DNA of 64,000 bases, from positions 620,001 through 684,000 of the forward strand of contig NZ_CP104209.1 of NCBI RefSeq assembly GCF_025244765.1, read 5' to 3'. The translations under genes and the position numbers were made by a program. Below, piece after piece: positions 44,023 to 53,039 of the stretch. Below the pieces are notes generated by a model. It was not told where the DNA came from. It did no database searches and saw nothing but the letters and a program-made list of their open reading frames with translations. This DNA comes from Empedobacter stercoris (GTDB lineage Bacteria; Bacteroidota; Bacteroidia; Flavobacteriales; Weeksellaceae). How positions within the stretch are numbered: position 1 is the first letter of the stretch; each line of letters begins with the position of its first letter.

Positions 44023-46908
44023 TTAATCATTTACCGACTCCAATTCGAAGCCCCAATCAATTCCTTTTGAAATTGCAGGAACTCCTTCGCTCATCCATTT
44101 CGGAGCTGGCTGATCTTTTAGGTAATGATCAAAAAATTGTACTTGACGCTTTTGAATATCATTTCTATTGGCACGTTTAATCAAGTTATGATCGTCACCG
44201 TTGTAGTTTAACATCCATGATGGTTTCCCTAAACGACGCAATGCCATAAACATTTCAATACCTTGATACCAAGGAACTGCACCATCTTCGTCGTTATGCA
44301 TAATAACTACAGGCGTTGTCACCTTAGGCATATTAAATAATGGTGAATTTTCGATGTATAATTCTGGTGCTTCCCACAATGTTTTACCAATTCTACTTTG
44401 CGTTTGCTCGTATTGAAATTGACGACTCATACCTGTTCCCCAACGAATTCCACCATAAGCAGAAGTCATATTTACAACTGGAGCACCTGCCCAAGCTGCT
44501 GCATACATATCGGTAGCTGTTATCAAATGTGAAACTTGGTAACCTCCCCAACTCTGACCTTGAATACCAATTTTATCACCATTTACCCAGTTATTTTTCT
44601 TCAGAGCTTCTACTCCAGAGTTTATATAATCCTCAGCAGACTTAGCTGGATGGCCAACTGTATACGAAATATCTGGTGTAAATACAATATAATCGTTACT
44701 CACAAAATACGTATGATTGATTCGTGAAGGTGTTGGTGCAGGCGCTTGATAACGATTCAAATTATCTGAAAGTTTTTCGTAGAAGTAAACAATCATTGGA
44801 TATTTTTTGTTTGGATCAAAATTCTCTGGTTTATACACCACTCCTGTTGCGTTTTTTCCTGAATACGTTTTCCAAGTTACCAATTCTCCATTCCCCCAAT
44901 AATAATCTTTTTGTTGCGGATTGATAGCAGAAACTTTTTTCTCATCCTTAAAATTCGTTGATACATAAACATCCGGAGAGTTTCGGAATGTTTCTTTGGT
45001 ATAAATATATTGGTTGGCATTCAATGCTTTCGTCATTTTTTGAGCACCCCATGTATTCGACATCACTACTTTTTCGGGATTTTTAGCTTTCGAAATAATA
45101 GTTTGATAAACACCTGATTGTTTATTCTGATTATTAAAAGCACCTAAATAAAGTTGCGTATCACGATTTATTGTTTTGAGTTCTTCATTCAACTGATTAA
45201 TATCAAATGTAATATTGTGTTTACGACCAAAACCATTTGTTACATTTTCTGGACGACGATTTCCAACCAAATCAAATTCCCAAATATCATAACGATCTTT
45301 GATTAATACTGTTTCGTCATTATCTGTAAAATAAGCAACTCCATACGCTTGTGCTAAAGTTGGTGAATCATTTTCCTCATCATAAAACTTAACTTTCAGT
45401 TTTTTATTCAAAACTTTCGTTTGTTTTGTTTCGATATTATAACTCGACCATAGTCCATTTTCTGCATTATAATACACCGCAAACTTTCCATTTGGAGACA
45501 TTTCTACTCTTCCTGCTAAACCTTTTGCAAATAATTCTCGCTGTCCATTTTTAACATTCACAATGTAGTAATCTCTACGTCTTGTTAAATCCCAATTTGA
45601 AATTAATCGATAGGCATTGTCAGAAGTTCCTAATGCAAAATTTGAATTTCCTTCGTTCAAGATTTCAACTTGATTCATGTCTAAATCTGCTAATTGCGTC
45701 ACTTTTTCTGGATTTGAAAAATCAATCACAGATAAATACGAACGTTTTTTCTCTCGTTCAAGATTCTTTAATTGTTGCGGTTGAATAAATTCGTCTTTGT
45801 AACTCCAAACATCAACCTTTGCATGATCATCTGCAATTATTGTAGTGTCTTTTTCAACTAATTTCGGCATCAAACCTATGAATAAAAAATTTCCATCTTT
45901 ACTAAATTTTGGCTGACGGTTTTCTGAAACTTGCCAATTTTTTTTCAATCCTAACAATTCAGTTTTCTTTATCTGTTGTGGATTATTTGTTGATGTATGA
46001 TATAAATAATAGGTTTTGTTCTCCTTTTTCTCTTCATCTGTCGTACCAACAAACGCTACTTTACTTGCCATTTCGTCAAATGCAAATTGTTTAAATTCAC
46101 CAATTGTATCCACCAACTGCTTTTGAACAAAAGTTGCCGTATTAACTAAGAAAACACCGTATTTTGTTTGATCTAAACTATCTTTTTTCTCTTGTTTTGT
46201 CGAAAAAATTAATTGTTTACCATTCTCGCTGAACTCATAATTCATCACATTTTTGAACGATTTTTTCTGACCAGAAATCAAATTTCTTAAAACCAATTCT
46301 AAAGGCGTGTCTTTTTTATCTTTTCCTGCGGATTTTACAGGTTTATCTTTTGTTTTTGTTGAATCTGACTTGACATTTTTATCGTTCTTCAAGTCTTCTT
46401 TTTCTACTAAATAAGCTAAAAATGAACCTTCCTTTTTAGGCGTTTTAAACGATTTTATATTGGGTAATTTTTCAACATGATTAGTTGCAAGATTTAAAAT
46501 CCCGATCGAATCTTTTGCAATTTCGTGTTCTTTTTTCTTTTTGATTCGAACCAATTTCAAATCTTTGTAAAAAGGTTTAATCTTAAAAATAGCAAATTTA
46601 GAATCTGCTGTAAAAACACTTTGTTCACCTCGATGAAAACTTAAATTTTTATCCGTTTTCAGACCAAAAAAATTCAACGTATTATCGCTTTCTTGTGCAT
46701 TTACTTGATAAGCTACCCAAGAACCGTTATTCGACAATTCTTTCATTCCGATTGATTGCCATTCATCAAAAACAGTCAAATCAAGAGGTTTCTTTTGCGC
46801 ATTAACACTTGTTGTCAATAGAGCTATAGCCGCAGCATACATCGCCTTTTTAGTTAGAAGTTGAGAGGCATAATTTTTCAAATTTTTAGTAGATAAATTC
46901 GATTTCAT
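44023..46908 (-). CDS. S9 family prolyl oligopeptidase-type peptidase
   Basis: 961 residues with an N-terminal signal-like segment ending SVNAQ. A long beta-propeller-like region (about 45-680) precedes the alpha/beta hydrolase domain. The catalytic triad is Ser786 in GQSWGGY, Asp875 in HNDEDGAVP and His907 in GDDHNL. It is an exported, probably periplasmic, peptidase of the DPP4/acylaminoacyl type. Its last codons (KGIDWGFELESVND) come from the integrative element: the 23-bp att repeat covers KGIDWGF, and the displaced native end lies at 32722-32766. The protein therefore keeps its full length after insertion. Confidence 0.92.
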   Translation of the reverse strand: MKSNLSTKNLKNYASQLLTKKAMYAAAIALLTTSVNAQKKPLDLTVFDEWQSIGMKELSNNGSWVAYQVNAQESDNTLNFFGLKTDKNLSFHRGEQSVFTADSKFAIFKIKPFYKDLKLVRIKKKKEHEIAKDSIGILNLATNHVEKLPNIKSFKTPKKEGSFLAYLVEKEDLKNDKNVKSDSTKTKDKPVKSAGKDKKDTPLELVLRNLISGQKKSFKNVMNYEFSENGKQLIFSTKQEKKDSLDQTKYGVFLVNTATFVQKQLVDTIGEFKQFAFDEMASKVAFVGTTDEEKKENKTYYLYHTSTNNPQQIKKTELLGLKKNWQVSENRQPKFSKDGNFLFIGLMPKLVEKDTTIIADDHAKVDVWSYKDEFIQPQQLKNLEREKKRSYLSVIDFSNPEKVTQLADLDMNQVEILNEGNSNFALGTSDNAYRLISNWDLTRRRDYYIVNVKNGQRELFAKGLAGRVEMSPNGKFAVYYNAENGLWSSYNIETKQTKVLNKKLKVKFYDEENDSPTLAQAYGVAYFTDNDETVLIKDRYDIWEFDLVGNRRPENVTNGFGRKHNITFDINQLNEELKTINRDTQLYLGAFNNQNKQSGVYQTIISKAKNPEKVVMSNTWGAQKMTKALNANQYIYTKETFRNSPDVYVSTNFKDEKKVSAINPQQKDYYWGNGELVTWKTYSGKNATGVVYKPENFDPNKKYPMIVYFYEKLSDNLNRYQAPAPTPSRINHTYFVSNDYIVFTPDISYTVGHPAKSAEDYINSGVEALKKNNWVNGDKIGIQGQSWGGYQVSHLITATDMYAAAWAGAPVVNMTSAYGGIRWGTGMSRQFQYEQTQSRIGKTLWEAPELYIENSPLFNMPKVTTPVVIMHNDEDGAVPWYQGIEMFMALRRLGKPSWMLNYNGDDHNLIKRANRNDIQKRQVQFFDHYLKDQPAPKWMSEGVPAISKGIDWGFELESVND
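44045..44067. repeat. right attachment site (att) of the integrative element
   Basis: An identical 23-bp copy of 32744-32766, in the same orientation and in the same reading frame of the peptidase gene. Confidence 0.92.
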
Positions 46909-47006
46909 CCTAATTATTATTGTGCGTTAATTTTTAATAGAGTTGTGAAAATACTAAAGTTTTTACAAAGTATTCGTATTATCTCTCATAATCATTGTAT
47001 CGTTTG

Positions 47007-47014
47007 TATTTTTG
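47007..47014 (+). promoter_or_regulatory. -7 promoter element of the phosphodiesterase gene
   Basis: TATTTTTG, ending 17 bp before the ATG at 47032. Confidence 0.5.
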
Positions 47015-47031
47015 TTCAAAATATCATTTAA

Positions 47032-47973
47032 ATGAAAAAATATCTTTTAAGCATTGGTTTAGGAATTTCGATGATCTCTTTGGCTCAAAATATTCAAATT
47101 GTACCGCTTGGCGTTTATGGAGGAAGTAATGAAAGTAATCTTTCTTCTTATTTAATAGGAGAAGAATCGACGAACGACTACTTGGCTTTAGATGCAGGAA
47201 CGATTTATGCTGGAATCAATAAATCAATAGAAAAAGGCACTTTTGAGGAAGAAATTGGAAATGTTCTAAAAAATTATATCAAAGGATATTTTATTTCGCA
47301 TGGACATTTGGATCATCTTTCTGGAATGATTATTAATTCTCCTGAAGACTCGAAAAAACCTATTTATGGTACTTCGGAAATGATTGATGTCTTGAAAAAT
47401 AAATACTTTACAAATGATGCGTGGGCAAATTTTGCAAATGAAGGAGAGGCTCCAATTTTAAATAAATATACGTACAATTATGCCAAAATAGGCACTCCAT
47501 TTAATATAGAAAATACAAATCTCACTGGAACGATTTACGAATTGAGTCATGTCAATCCATTAAAAAGTGCTGCTATTTTAGTTGAAAATGATTCGAATGC
47601 CGTTTTATATTTTGGCGATACTGGAGCTGATCGTATAGAAGGAACAACAAATTTACAGACGATTTGGAAAGCTATATCACCAAAAATAAAATCGGGTAAA
47701 TTGAACACTTTGATGTTAGAGGTTTCTTTCCCTAATTCGCAACCAGAAAATTTATTATTTGGTCATTTAACACCAAAATTAATCAACGAAGAATTAGGAG
47801 TATTAGCGAAAATCGTTGGAAAAAATAAATTGAAAGGGTTAAACATCATCGTTACGCATATTAAACCAAAAGGAGATTATGAACAAAAAATAAAAGAAGA
47901 ATTACTACAAGATAATCCTTATATGATTCATTATATTTTTCCTCAACAAGGTGAGAGAATTATTTTAAAATAA
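47032..47973 (+). CDS. class II 3',5'-cyclic-nucleotide phosphodiesterase (MBL fold)
   Basis: 313 residues. A signal peptide (MKKYLLSIGLGISMISLAQ) is followed by a metallo-beta-lactamase fold with the zinc motif HGHLDH at 90-95, then GDTGAD and THIKP. The segment FISHGHLDHLSGMIINSP is typical of class II cyclic-nucleotide phosphodiesterases (PDE1/CpdP family). It would hydrolyse cAMP or cGMP, apparently in the periplasm because of the signal peptide. That makes a signalling role less obvious than nucleotide scavenging. It is divergent from the S9 peptidase. Confidence 0.87.
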   Translation: MKKYLLSIGLGISMISLAQNIQIVPLGVYGGSNESNLSSYLIGEESTNDYLALDAGTIYAGINKSIEKGTFEEEIGNVLKNYIKGYFISHGHLDHLSGMIINSPEDSKKPIYGTSEMIDVLKNKYFTNDAWANFANEGEAPILNKYTYNYAKIGTPFNIENTNLTGTIYELSHVNPLKSAAILVENDSNAVLYFGDTGADRIEGTTNLQTIWKAISPKIKSGKLNTLMLEVSFPNSQPENLLFGHLTPKLINEELGVLAKIVGKNKLKGLNIIVTHIKPKGDYEQKIKEELLQDNPYMIHYIFPQQGERIILK

Positions 47974-48123
47974 ATAACTATTACTTTATTTATTATTTAA
48001 AGACATAATAATTTTTAAGTATTTATTTTTGTCGGTCAATTTTTATCATTTTGATAAAATAGCACTATTGTTCTTTCATTAATTGATTTGGCTATTCTAC
48101 ATTTGAATAAACCAAAAGAAAAA

Positions 48124-48558
48124 ATGACCACGCAAATAGGAGAAATTTTATTGATCGACAATCAACAATATATTATAGCCGAACAACCGTTACACCATTA
48201 TTTTAAAAATTTAAAACATCCTCCCTATTTTACACCTCCGTCTTCAACATGTTGGAGAGGTTATTATGGAAAATGGGAATTACGAAATGATAAATTATTC
48301 TTAATCAATTTTAAAGGATATTTAGATGGGTTAGATGAAGTTGAGCTGGACTATTTGTTTCCAAAAAGTGAAGAAGTTTTTGCCATTTGGTATTCTGGTA
48401 TTATTAAAATTCCGCAAGGAAAATTATTGGAATTTAACCAATTAACGCACACCTCAATTTATGAAGAAGATTTGATGTTGTGTTTTGAAAATGGAAAACT
48501 AATCGATTATATCGTCCATAGTAATTGCACAAATTCTGAACGAGAAGTTGAGATCTAA
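48124..48558 (+). CDS. hypothetical cytoplasmic protein
   Basis: 144 residues from the ATG at 48124; the TTG at 48088 is in frame but has no support. The protein is not recognised. Features are a cluster HYFKNLKHPPYFTPPSSTC and the repeated-looking block WRGYYGKWELRNDKLFLINF, with acidic and aromatic character and no membrane segment. It resembles small Bacteroidota proteins of unknown role. It lies 150 bp after the phosphodiesterase and may be cotranscribed. Confidence 0.6.
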   Translation: MTTQIGEILLIDNQQYIIAEQPLHHYFKNLKHPPYFTPPSSTCWRGYYGKWELRNDKLFLINFKGYLDGLDEVELDYLFPKSEEVFAIWYSGIIKIPQGKLLEFNQLTHTSIYEEDLMLCFENGKLIDYIVHSNCTNSEREVEI

Positions 48559-48644
48559 TCGATTGACTGCTTCACAAACTTGTCGGTGGATTCGTCTTGT
48601 TATTTGACCATATTATTCTTTCGAATTCACCGATTATTACCAAA

Positions 48645-48675
48645 TAAAAAAGCCAACTTAAAGTTGGCTTTTTTA
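48645..48675. terminator. bidirectional intrinsic terminator
   Basis: AAAAAGCCAACTT pairs with AAGTTGGCTTTTT, before the convergent purine nucleoside phosphorylase gene. Confidence 0.87.
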
Positions 48676-48693
48676 TCTTATTTTCGTTGAAAA

Positions 48694-49506
48694 TTAACAA
48701 TTTTCGATAACACTTTTTACCACTTTAATTACATTCGGCATAGCATTGTTCGCTGCATTTAAGACATCTTCATGCGAAACATCAAACGAAATTTCTGGTC
48801 CACCTAAATCTGTAATTACAGAAACGCAGAACACACGCATATCCATGTGGCGAGCAACAATTACTTCTGGAACAGTACTCATTCCAACACAATCTCCACC
48901 GATAAAACGTACCAATCCATATTCTGATGGTGTTTCGAAAGTTGGCCCTTGTAATCCGACATAAACACCTTGATGAACTAAAATATCATTTGCTTTAGCA
49001 AACTCTACCGCTTCGTTCAACATTTCTTTGTCATACGCTTTAGACATGTCTACAAAACGTGGTCCTAATTCGTCGATATTTTTTCCACGTAAAGGATGTT
49101 CTGGCATCATGTTGATATGATCTTTTACAATTAAAATATCTCCTACTTGGAAATTTGGATTAACACCTCCTGAAGCATTTGATAAAATAACTTTGTTAAT
49201 TCCTAATCCGTTAAAAACACGCATTGGAAAAGTAACTTCTTCCATCGAATACCCTTCGTAATAATGAAAACGACCAGCCATCATCAAAACTTTTTTACCC
49301 AAAATAGTTCCGTATACTAAATGACCTTTGTGTCCTTCTACTGTTACTTGAGGAAAGTTTGGAATATCCTTGTAGTTAATTACAACTTTATTTTCTACTT
49401 CGTCTTCTAATTTTCCTAAACCAGATCCTAATACAATTACAAATTCTGGTTGACCTGGCAATAAATTATTGATGTACTTTATAGCCTCATTAATTCTTTC
49501 CAACAT
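48694..49506 (-). CDS. purine nucleoside phosphorylase (trimeric type)
   Basis: 270 residues. GSGLG, AGRFHYYEGY, LSNASGGVN, GPTFETPSEY and GMSTVPEVIVAR are the signature blocks of trimeric inosine/guanosine phosphorylases (PunA/PNP type, not hexameric DeoD). It cleaves purine nucleosides to the base and ribose-1-phosphate for salvage. It starts 17 bp inside the end of lpxK, so the two are translationally coupled, an arrangement I recall from other Flavobacteriia. Confidence 0.93.
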   Translation of the reverse strand: MLERINEAIKYINNLLPGQPEFVIVLGSGLGKLEDEVENKVVINYKDIPNFPQVTVEGHKGHLVYGTILGKKVLMMAGRFHYYEGYSMEEVTFPMRVFNGLGINKVILSNASGGVNPNFQVGDILIVKDHINMMPEHPLRGKNIDELGPRFVDMSKAYDKEMLNEAVEFAKANDILVHQGVYVGLQGPTFETPSEYGLVRFIGGDCVGMSTVPEVIVARHMDMRVFCVSVITDLGGPEISFDVSHEDVLNAANNAMPNVIKVVKSVIENC

Positions 49507-50530
49507 ACTCTAAAATAGTTTGATTAAATTTTTCTTTATCGTTAATTTCGATACGAATCGGAATATAATATAAATCGTCTTTTATCATGGATTCTTCCAT
49601 CAAACGCATAAAATCTTTCTCCGTTGTCATGATAATTTTATCAAAACGTTTTCTTCCTTCCGTATCTTCGTATCGTTTGTAAATATACTCAATTTCTGAT
49701 TGACTAAAATTATGATGATCTGGATATTCTAAATGCAATACATTGGCAAAATTTTCTTCTGCAAATTTCACTAAACCATCAGTTTTTGCGATTCCAGTAA
49801 CCAAAATAACATTTAGATTTTTCCAAGTTGATTTCTCTACATCATCTAATCTTCCTATCAATTTGTTATCATAAACAATTTTCGAGAAAAATAATTGTTG
49901 ATGGGATTTCAACTTAATTCGTTTCGAAATTTCTTTGTGTTTTTCTTCCGAAATTCGATCAGGACATTTTGTTACAATTACAATATCAGCACGACGAACT
50001 CCACTTCCACTCTCTCTCAAATCACCAGCTGGCAACAAAAAATCTTTGTAATATGGGTTATTAAAATCTGTCAACATAATGTTGAAACCAGCTTTTATTG
50101 CGCGATGTTGATACGCATCATCCAACAAAATCACTTCTGATTTGTAATGATCTATTAATTTATGAGCTCCAAAAACTCTTTCTTCACAAACAGCAATCAA
50201 GATTCTGTTCTTGAAACGTTGAAAAAACTGCATCGGTTCATCTCCAATATCATAAACCTTAGAAGAATAATTTGCAATTAAAAAACCTTTTGTTTTTCGA
50301 CCATAACCTCTACTCAATGTTGCAGTTAATTTCTCGTCTTTCAACAAATCAATCAAATACATGATATGAGGTGACTTCCCTGTTCCTCCTACAGACAAAT
50401 TTCCGACATTAATAATGGGAATATTGAATGATGTAGAACGCATCATTCCAATGTTGTAAAACAGATTTCGAACCGAAGTTCCTATCCAATATAAACCAGA
50501 AAATGGAAGTAAAAATCTACGCCAATTCAT
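49490..50530 (-). CDS. lpxK: tetraacyldisaccharide 4'-kinase
   Basis: 346 residues. An N-terminal hydrophobic, membrane-associated segment is followed by the P-loop GNLSVGGTGKS at 43-53 and the LpxK blocks RGYGRKTKGF and LLDDAYQHRAI. It phosphorylates the 4' position of the lipid A disaccharide on the inner membrane, the sixth step of the Raetz pathway. It overlaps the phosphorylase gene by 17 bp. Upstream TATTTTCG is a one-mismatch -7 element. Confidence 0.94.
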   Translation of the reverse strand: MNWRRFLLPFSGLYWIGTSVRNLFYNIGMMRSTSFNIPIINVGNLSVGGTGKSPHIMYLIDLLKDEKLTATLSRGYGRKTKGFLIANYSSKVYDIGDEPMQFFQRFKNRILIAVCEERVFGAHKLIDHYKSEVILLDDAYQHRAIKAGFNIMLTDFNNPYYKDFLLPAGDLRESGSGVRRADIVIVTKCPDRISEEKHKEISKRIKLKSHQQLFFSKIVYDNKLIGRLDDVEKSTWKNLNVILVTGIAKTDGLVKFAEENFANVLHLEYPDHHNFSQSEIEYIYKRYEDTEGRKRFDKIIMTTEKDFMRLMEESMIKDDLYYIPIRIEINDKEKFNQTILEYVGKN

Positions 50531-50604
50531 TTTTATTTTTAATATTAAGCGAAAATACTATTTTTAATTCTAAAATAAGAAACTCTTCATTTCTTTATTC
50601 AGCT

Positions 50605-50634
50605 AAAAAAACCTATTCTTTCGAACAGGTTTTT
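50605..50634 (-). terminator. intrinsic terminator of the thioredoxin-DUF4230 operon
   Basis: An AAAAACCT / AGGTTTTT stem, with inner TTC / GAA pairing, just past the DUF4230 stop; T-run on the minus strand. Confidence 0.7.
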
Positions 50635-50642
50635 AATTATTT

Positions 50643-51260
50643 TTAATCGTATAATTTATTCAATTCGTTTGCATAACTCGTTTTATCTTCTATTGTCCAA
50701 CCATAGGTTTTAGCCAAGAAGTACAAATCGCCAAGATTTTGAATTAATTGTTGATGTGCTTCTTTTTTTAGTTTCGATTTATCGACAGTTTTCTCAACAT
50801 GCTCTACCGCACGCTTCTTAATCCCGTTCAAATCATCTTTACTAAATTTATTAAAAACACTTTGATCCATATCATAAAAACTGACATCAGGATACACTTT
50901 TATTTCAACTGCTGGAATTGATTTGATTATAATTTTCTTATTTACCGAATCTAATTCAACATCCATTTTTTTTAAATCATAGGTTGCTTGTGCTTTTGCT
51001 TTCACTAAAAGTGTTACTTTTTTATCCGACGAAAAAATATCTGTAAAACCAGGTACTGATTTTTTTGATGTATGATTGTATAAATCTGAATAAGTTTGTT
51101 CAGCAACAATCATTTTATTCATTCGTTCGATTTGATAAGCTATGACATGCGATTGTTCGGAATAATCTTCTGTTTTAAATTTATCCATGATGAAATACGT
51201 AATCATCACGCCAAAAACAAAAGCTACAACGACAAGAATTATTTTTTTTAAATTACTCAT
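50643..51260 (-). CDS. DUF4230 domain protein
   Basis: 205 residues. One N-terminal membrane anchor (IILVVVAFVFGVMITYFIM) is followed by a periplasmic DUF4230 domain: ERMNKMIVAEQTYSDLY, then a VKAKAQATYDLKKMDVELD strand and an IKSIPAVEIKVYPDVSFYD segment. The family is widespread, with no known function. It overlaps the thioredoxin-like gene by 8 bp, so the two are probably coupled and work in the same compartment. Confidence 0.85.
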   Translation of the reverse strand: MSNLKKIILVVVAFVFGVMITYFIMDKFKTEDYSEQSHVIAYQIERMNKMIVAEQTYSDLYNHTSKKSVPGFTDIFSSDKKVTLLVKAKAQATYDLKKMDVELDSVNKKIIIKSIPAVEIKVYPDVSFYDMDQSVFNKFSKDDLNGIKKRAVEHVEKTVDKSKLKKEAHQQLIQNLGDLYFLAKTYGWTIEDKTSYANELNKLYD

Positions 51261-51804
51261 TTGTATAATTTGGTGTCAACGGCGTACCATTCACAATCTG
51301 TGCCAAATCCTCTTCTAAATATCCAGAAACAGGAGATTCAACAATTCTTCCAACTTCTTCTTTTTTATTATTATAAACGATAATTGTCGGAACACGAATT
51401 ATATTTTTATTGATTTCTTCTCCATTAAAACTTTTCTTTTGACGGTTAACACCAATCACTTTCAAACGGTTTTGAGAAAATTTAATATCATCTAATATTT
51501 TATACAGACGAGGCAATTCGCGACGAGAATCTGGGCACCAAGTTCCTACAAAAACTTCGATACGATAGTTTCTCAAACCTTTCAATGCTCTTAGTTTACT
51601 TTTTTCAACTTCGTAAGAATCGTACTCTTGGTTGTACCAACCTTTAAAATCAGCTTCTTCTAAAGCTTCTCTGTTAAATTCTCCTGTCAACATTTTTGTT
51701 CCGTTTTCTGAAGTAATTACGCGATTCGTCACTTTTTTCTGAGCAAAAGTTTGCGTCGAAAATCCTAACATTACTACAAGTGCAATTGCCAATATTTTTT
51801 TCAT
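51253..51804 (-). CDS. exported thioredoxin-fold protein with a CxxS active site
   Basis: 183 residues. The signal peptide MKKILAIALVVMLGFSTQTFAQ is followed by a thioredoxin fold with FVGTWCPDS: Cys90 is present, but the second cysteine is Ser93. CxxS thioredoxins cannot form the internal disulfide, so isomerase, glutathione-type or holdase roles are likelier than reduction. It lies in the periplasm. It is the first gene of the unit with DUF4230. Confidence 0.85.
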   Translation of the reverse strand: MKKILAIALVVMLGFSTQTFAQKKVTNRVITSENGTKMLTGEFNREALEEADFKGWYNQEYDSYEVEKSKLRALKGLRNYRIEVFVGTWCPDSRRELPRLYKILDDIKFSQNRLKVIGVNRQKKSFNGEEINKNIIRVPTIIVYNNKKEEVGRIVESPVSGYLEEDLAQIVNGTPLTPNYTNE

Positions 51805-51840
51805 TTTATTTTTAGTTTTAGGTTTTAAATGTATAAATAA

Positions 51841-52998
51841 TTAGTCAATCAATCGACCATTTTTGAACTTAATTGAACCAATTTCGAAAGTTGCTAATTG
51901 ATTTAATATGGGATAATTCTTCTGTACTCCTTTATAAATTTGCTTCTTCGCATCAATTTCAAGATGCCCGATGAATTTTCTTAAATCGCCAATCTCAACA
52001 ATTTTAGCCATTTGATCAACCGTATTATTTTCTTCGTTGTATTCATCTTCAAAATAAATTCCCAAATCAACAAATGAAAACTTATCTTCATTTTTAAGTT
52101 GAACATTACGAATTAATATATCCAAGTATTTTTGTCCATTTTGAGGAATTGATAAATAGTTATCAAACGGAAATTTATCCTGCGTTGCCAACGCATTTAA
52201 GCCAGCTAAAATTGCTAACGCATTATATTTTCTCGTCGTATTTCGTTGATAATCATTTGCGAAATGACCTGCTTCAAACAACACGCAAGGATACCCCATT
52301 TTCGTAAAATTATCACCTGTCGACATTGGATAAAACTCCGAAGTATAACGACCTACTTGCCCCGGTATCACTTGTTGCAATGCTGTATTCATGGATTGAA
52401 TGATACCCATCGTTTTTTCACGAACTTCGTTTACATCTTCCTCAACATTATACGAAGGTGCCAAAAAAGAAAGCGTTGCAGGTTTCGCTGTTTGACCAAC
52501 ATTAAAAATGGTACGTTGATCATGTAAATTAAACAAAGTTTGGTAATTTCCTTTCACTACTTGATCTAACAAAATATGAATTTCAGTCGATTGTTTAGCT
52601 AAAAAATCACGGTTAATATCAATTCCAACTGCATTTCGACGTGTATTGACATTAGCACCATCTGGATTTAACATTGGAATAAAATCAATTGTCAGTTGAG
52701 ACAAAATAGTTTGAGCCAATTCTGATTTTTGTTCAAAAAAATTAATTACATCAAACATTGCACGAGTTCCTGAGGATTCGTTTCCGTGCATTTGAGACCA
52801 AATTAATAAACGTTTTTCTCCAGTTCCGAAACTTAATTTATAAATTTCATTTCCTAAAAATGATGTTCCTATTTGTTCTTTTTGAGACGATTTTAGTGAA
52901 AAATAATTCTTTAAATCTTCAAAATTTAACCATTTCAAATCAAAACCTTCTTGTTTAAAAGTCGAATACTCTTGATCTAATTGCTGAATATCAAACAT
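51841..52998 (-). CDS. M14-family metallocarboxypeptidase
   Basis: 385 residues. The zinc ligands are in QMHGNESSGTRAMFD (His and Glu) and FNLHDQR (third His), with DGANVNTRRNAVGIDINRDF-like sequence between them (NPDGANVNTRRNAVGIDINR). The catalytic Glu may be in LFEAGHFAND. This matches the M14 peptidase/AstE-type fold. It has no signal peptide, so it is probably cytoplasmic. Substrates may be murein peptides or short peptides; this is not resolved. Confidence 0.85.
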   Translation of the reverse strand: MFDIQQLDQEYSTFKQEGFDLKWLNFEDLKNYFSLKSSQKEQIGTSFLGNEIYKLSFGTGEKRLLIWSQMHGNESSGTRAMFDVINFFEQKSELAQTILSQLTIDFIPMLNPDGANVNTRRNAVGIDINRDFLAKQSTEIHILLDQVVKGNYQTLFNLHDQRTIFNVGQTAKPATLSFLAPSYNVEEDVNEVREKTMGIIQSMNTALQQVIPGQVGRYTSEFYPMSTGDNFTKMGYPCVLFEAGHFANDYQRNTTRKYNALAILAGLNALATQDKFPFDNYLSIPQNGQKYLDILIRNVQLKNEDKFSFVDLGIYFEDEYNEENNTVDQMAKIVEIGDLRKFIGHLEIDAKKQIYKGVQKNYPILNQLATFEIGSIKFKNGRLID

Positions 52999-53039
52999 GC
53001 TTATTTACCTTATTCGTGTTAAATTCTACGTTATATATT

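Larger units (their letters stand above)
32744..44067. mobile_element. 11.3-kb integrative element (integrase, type I R-M, zeta toxin, HUH-like protein)
   Basis: The element is bounded by a perfect 23-bp direct repeat (32744-32766 and 44045-44067) inside the 3' end of an S9 peptidase gene. The tyrosine integrase gene lies just inside the right repeat, as in most site-specific islands, with a small excisionase-like gene beside it. The cargo is hsdM-hsdS-hsdR, a zeta toxin with a probable antitoxin, and a 209-residue HUH-like protein. No conjugation genes are present, so it is at most mobilisable. The element supplies a replacement C-terminus for the peptidase, which keeps the host gene open. 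Confidence 0.9.

Noticed and set aside
32744-44067. A tRNA gene as the insertion target
   Set aside because: No tRNA-like sequence lies at either repeat; both copies fall in the reading frame of the S9 peptidase.
44023-46908. The peptidase as truncated by the insertion
   Set aside because: The element restores the same number of C-terminal codons in frame, and the catalytic triad is untouched.
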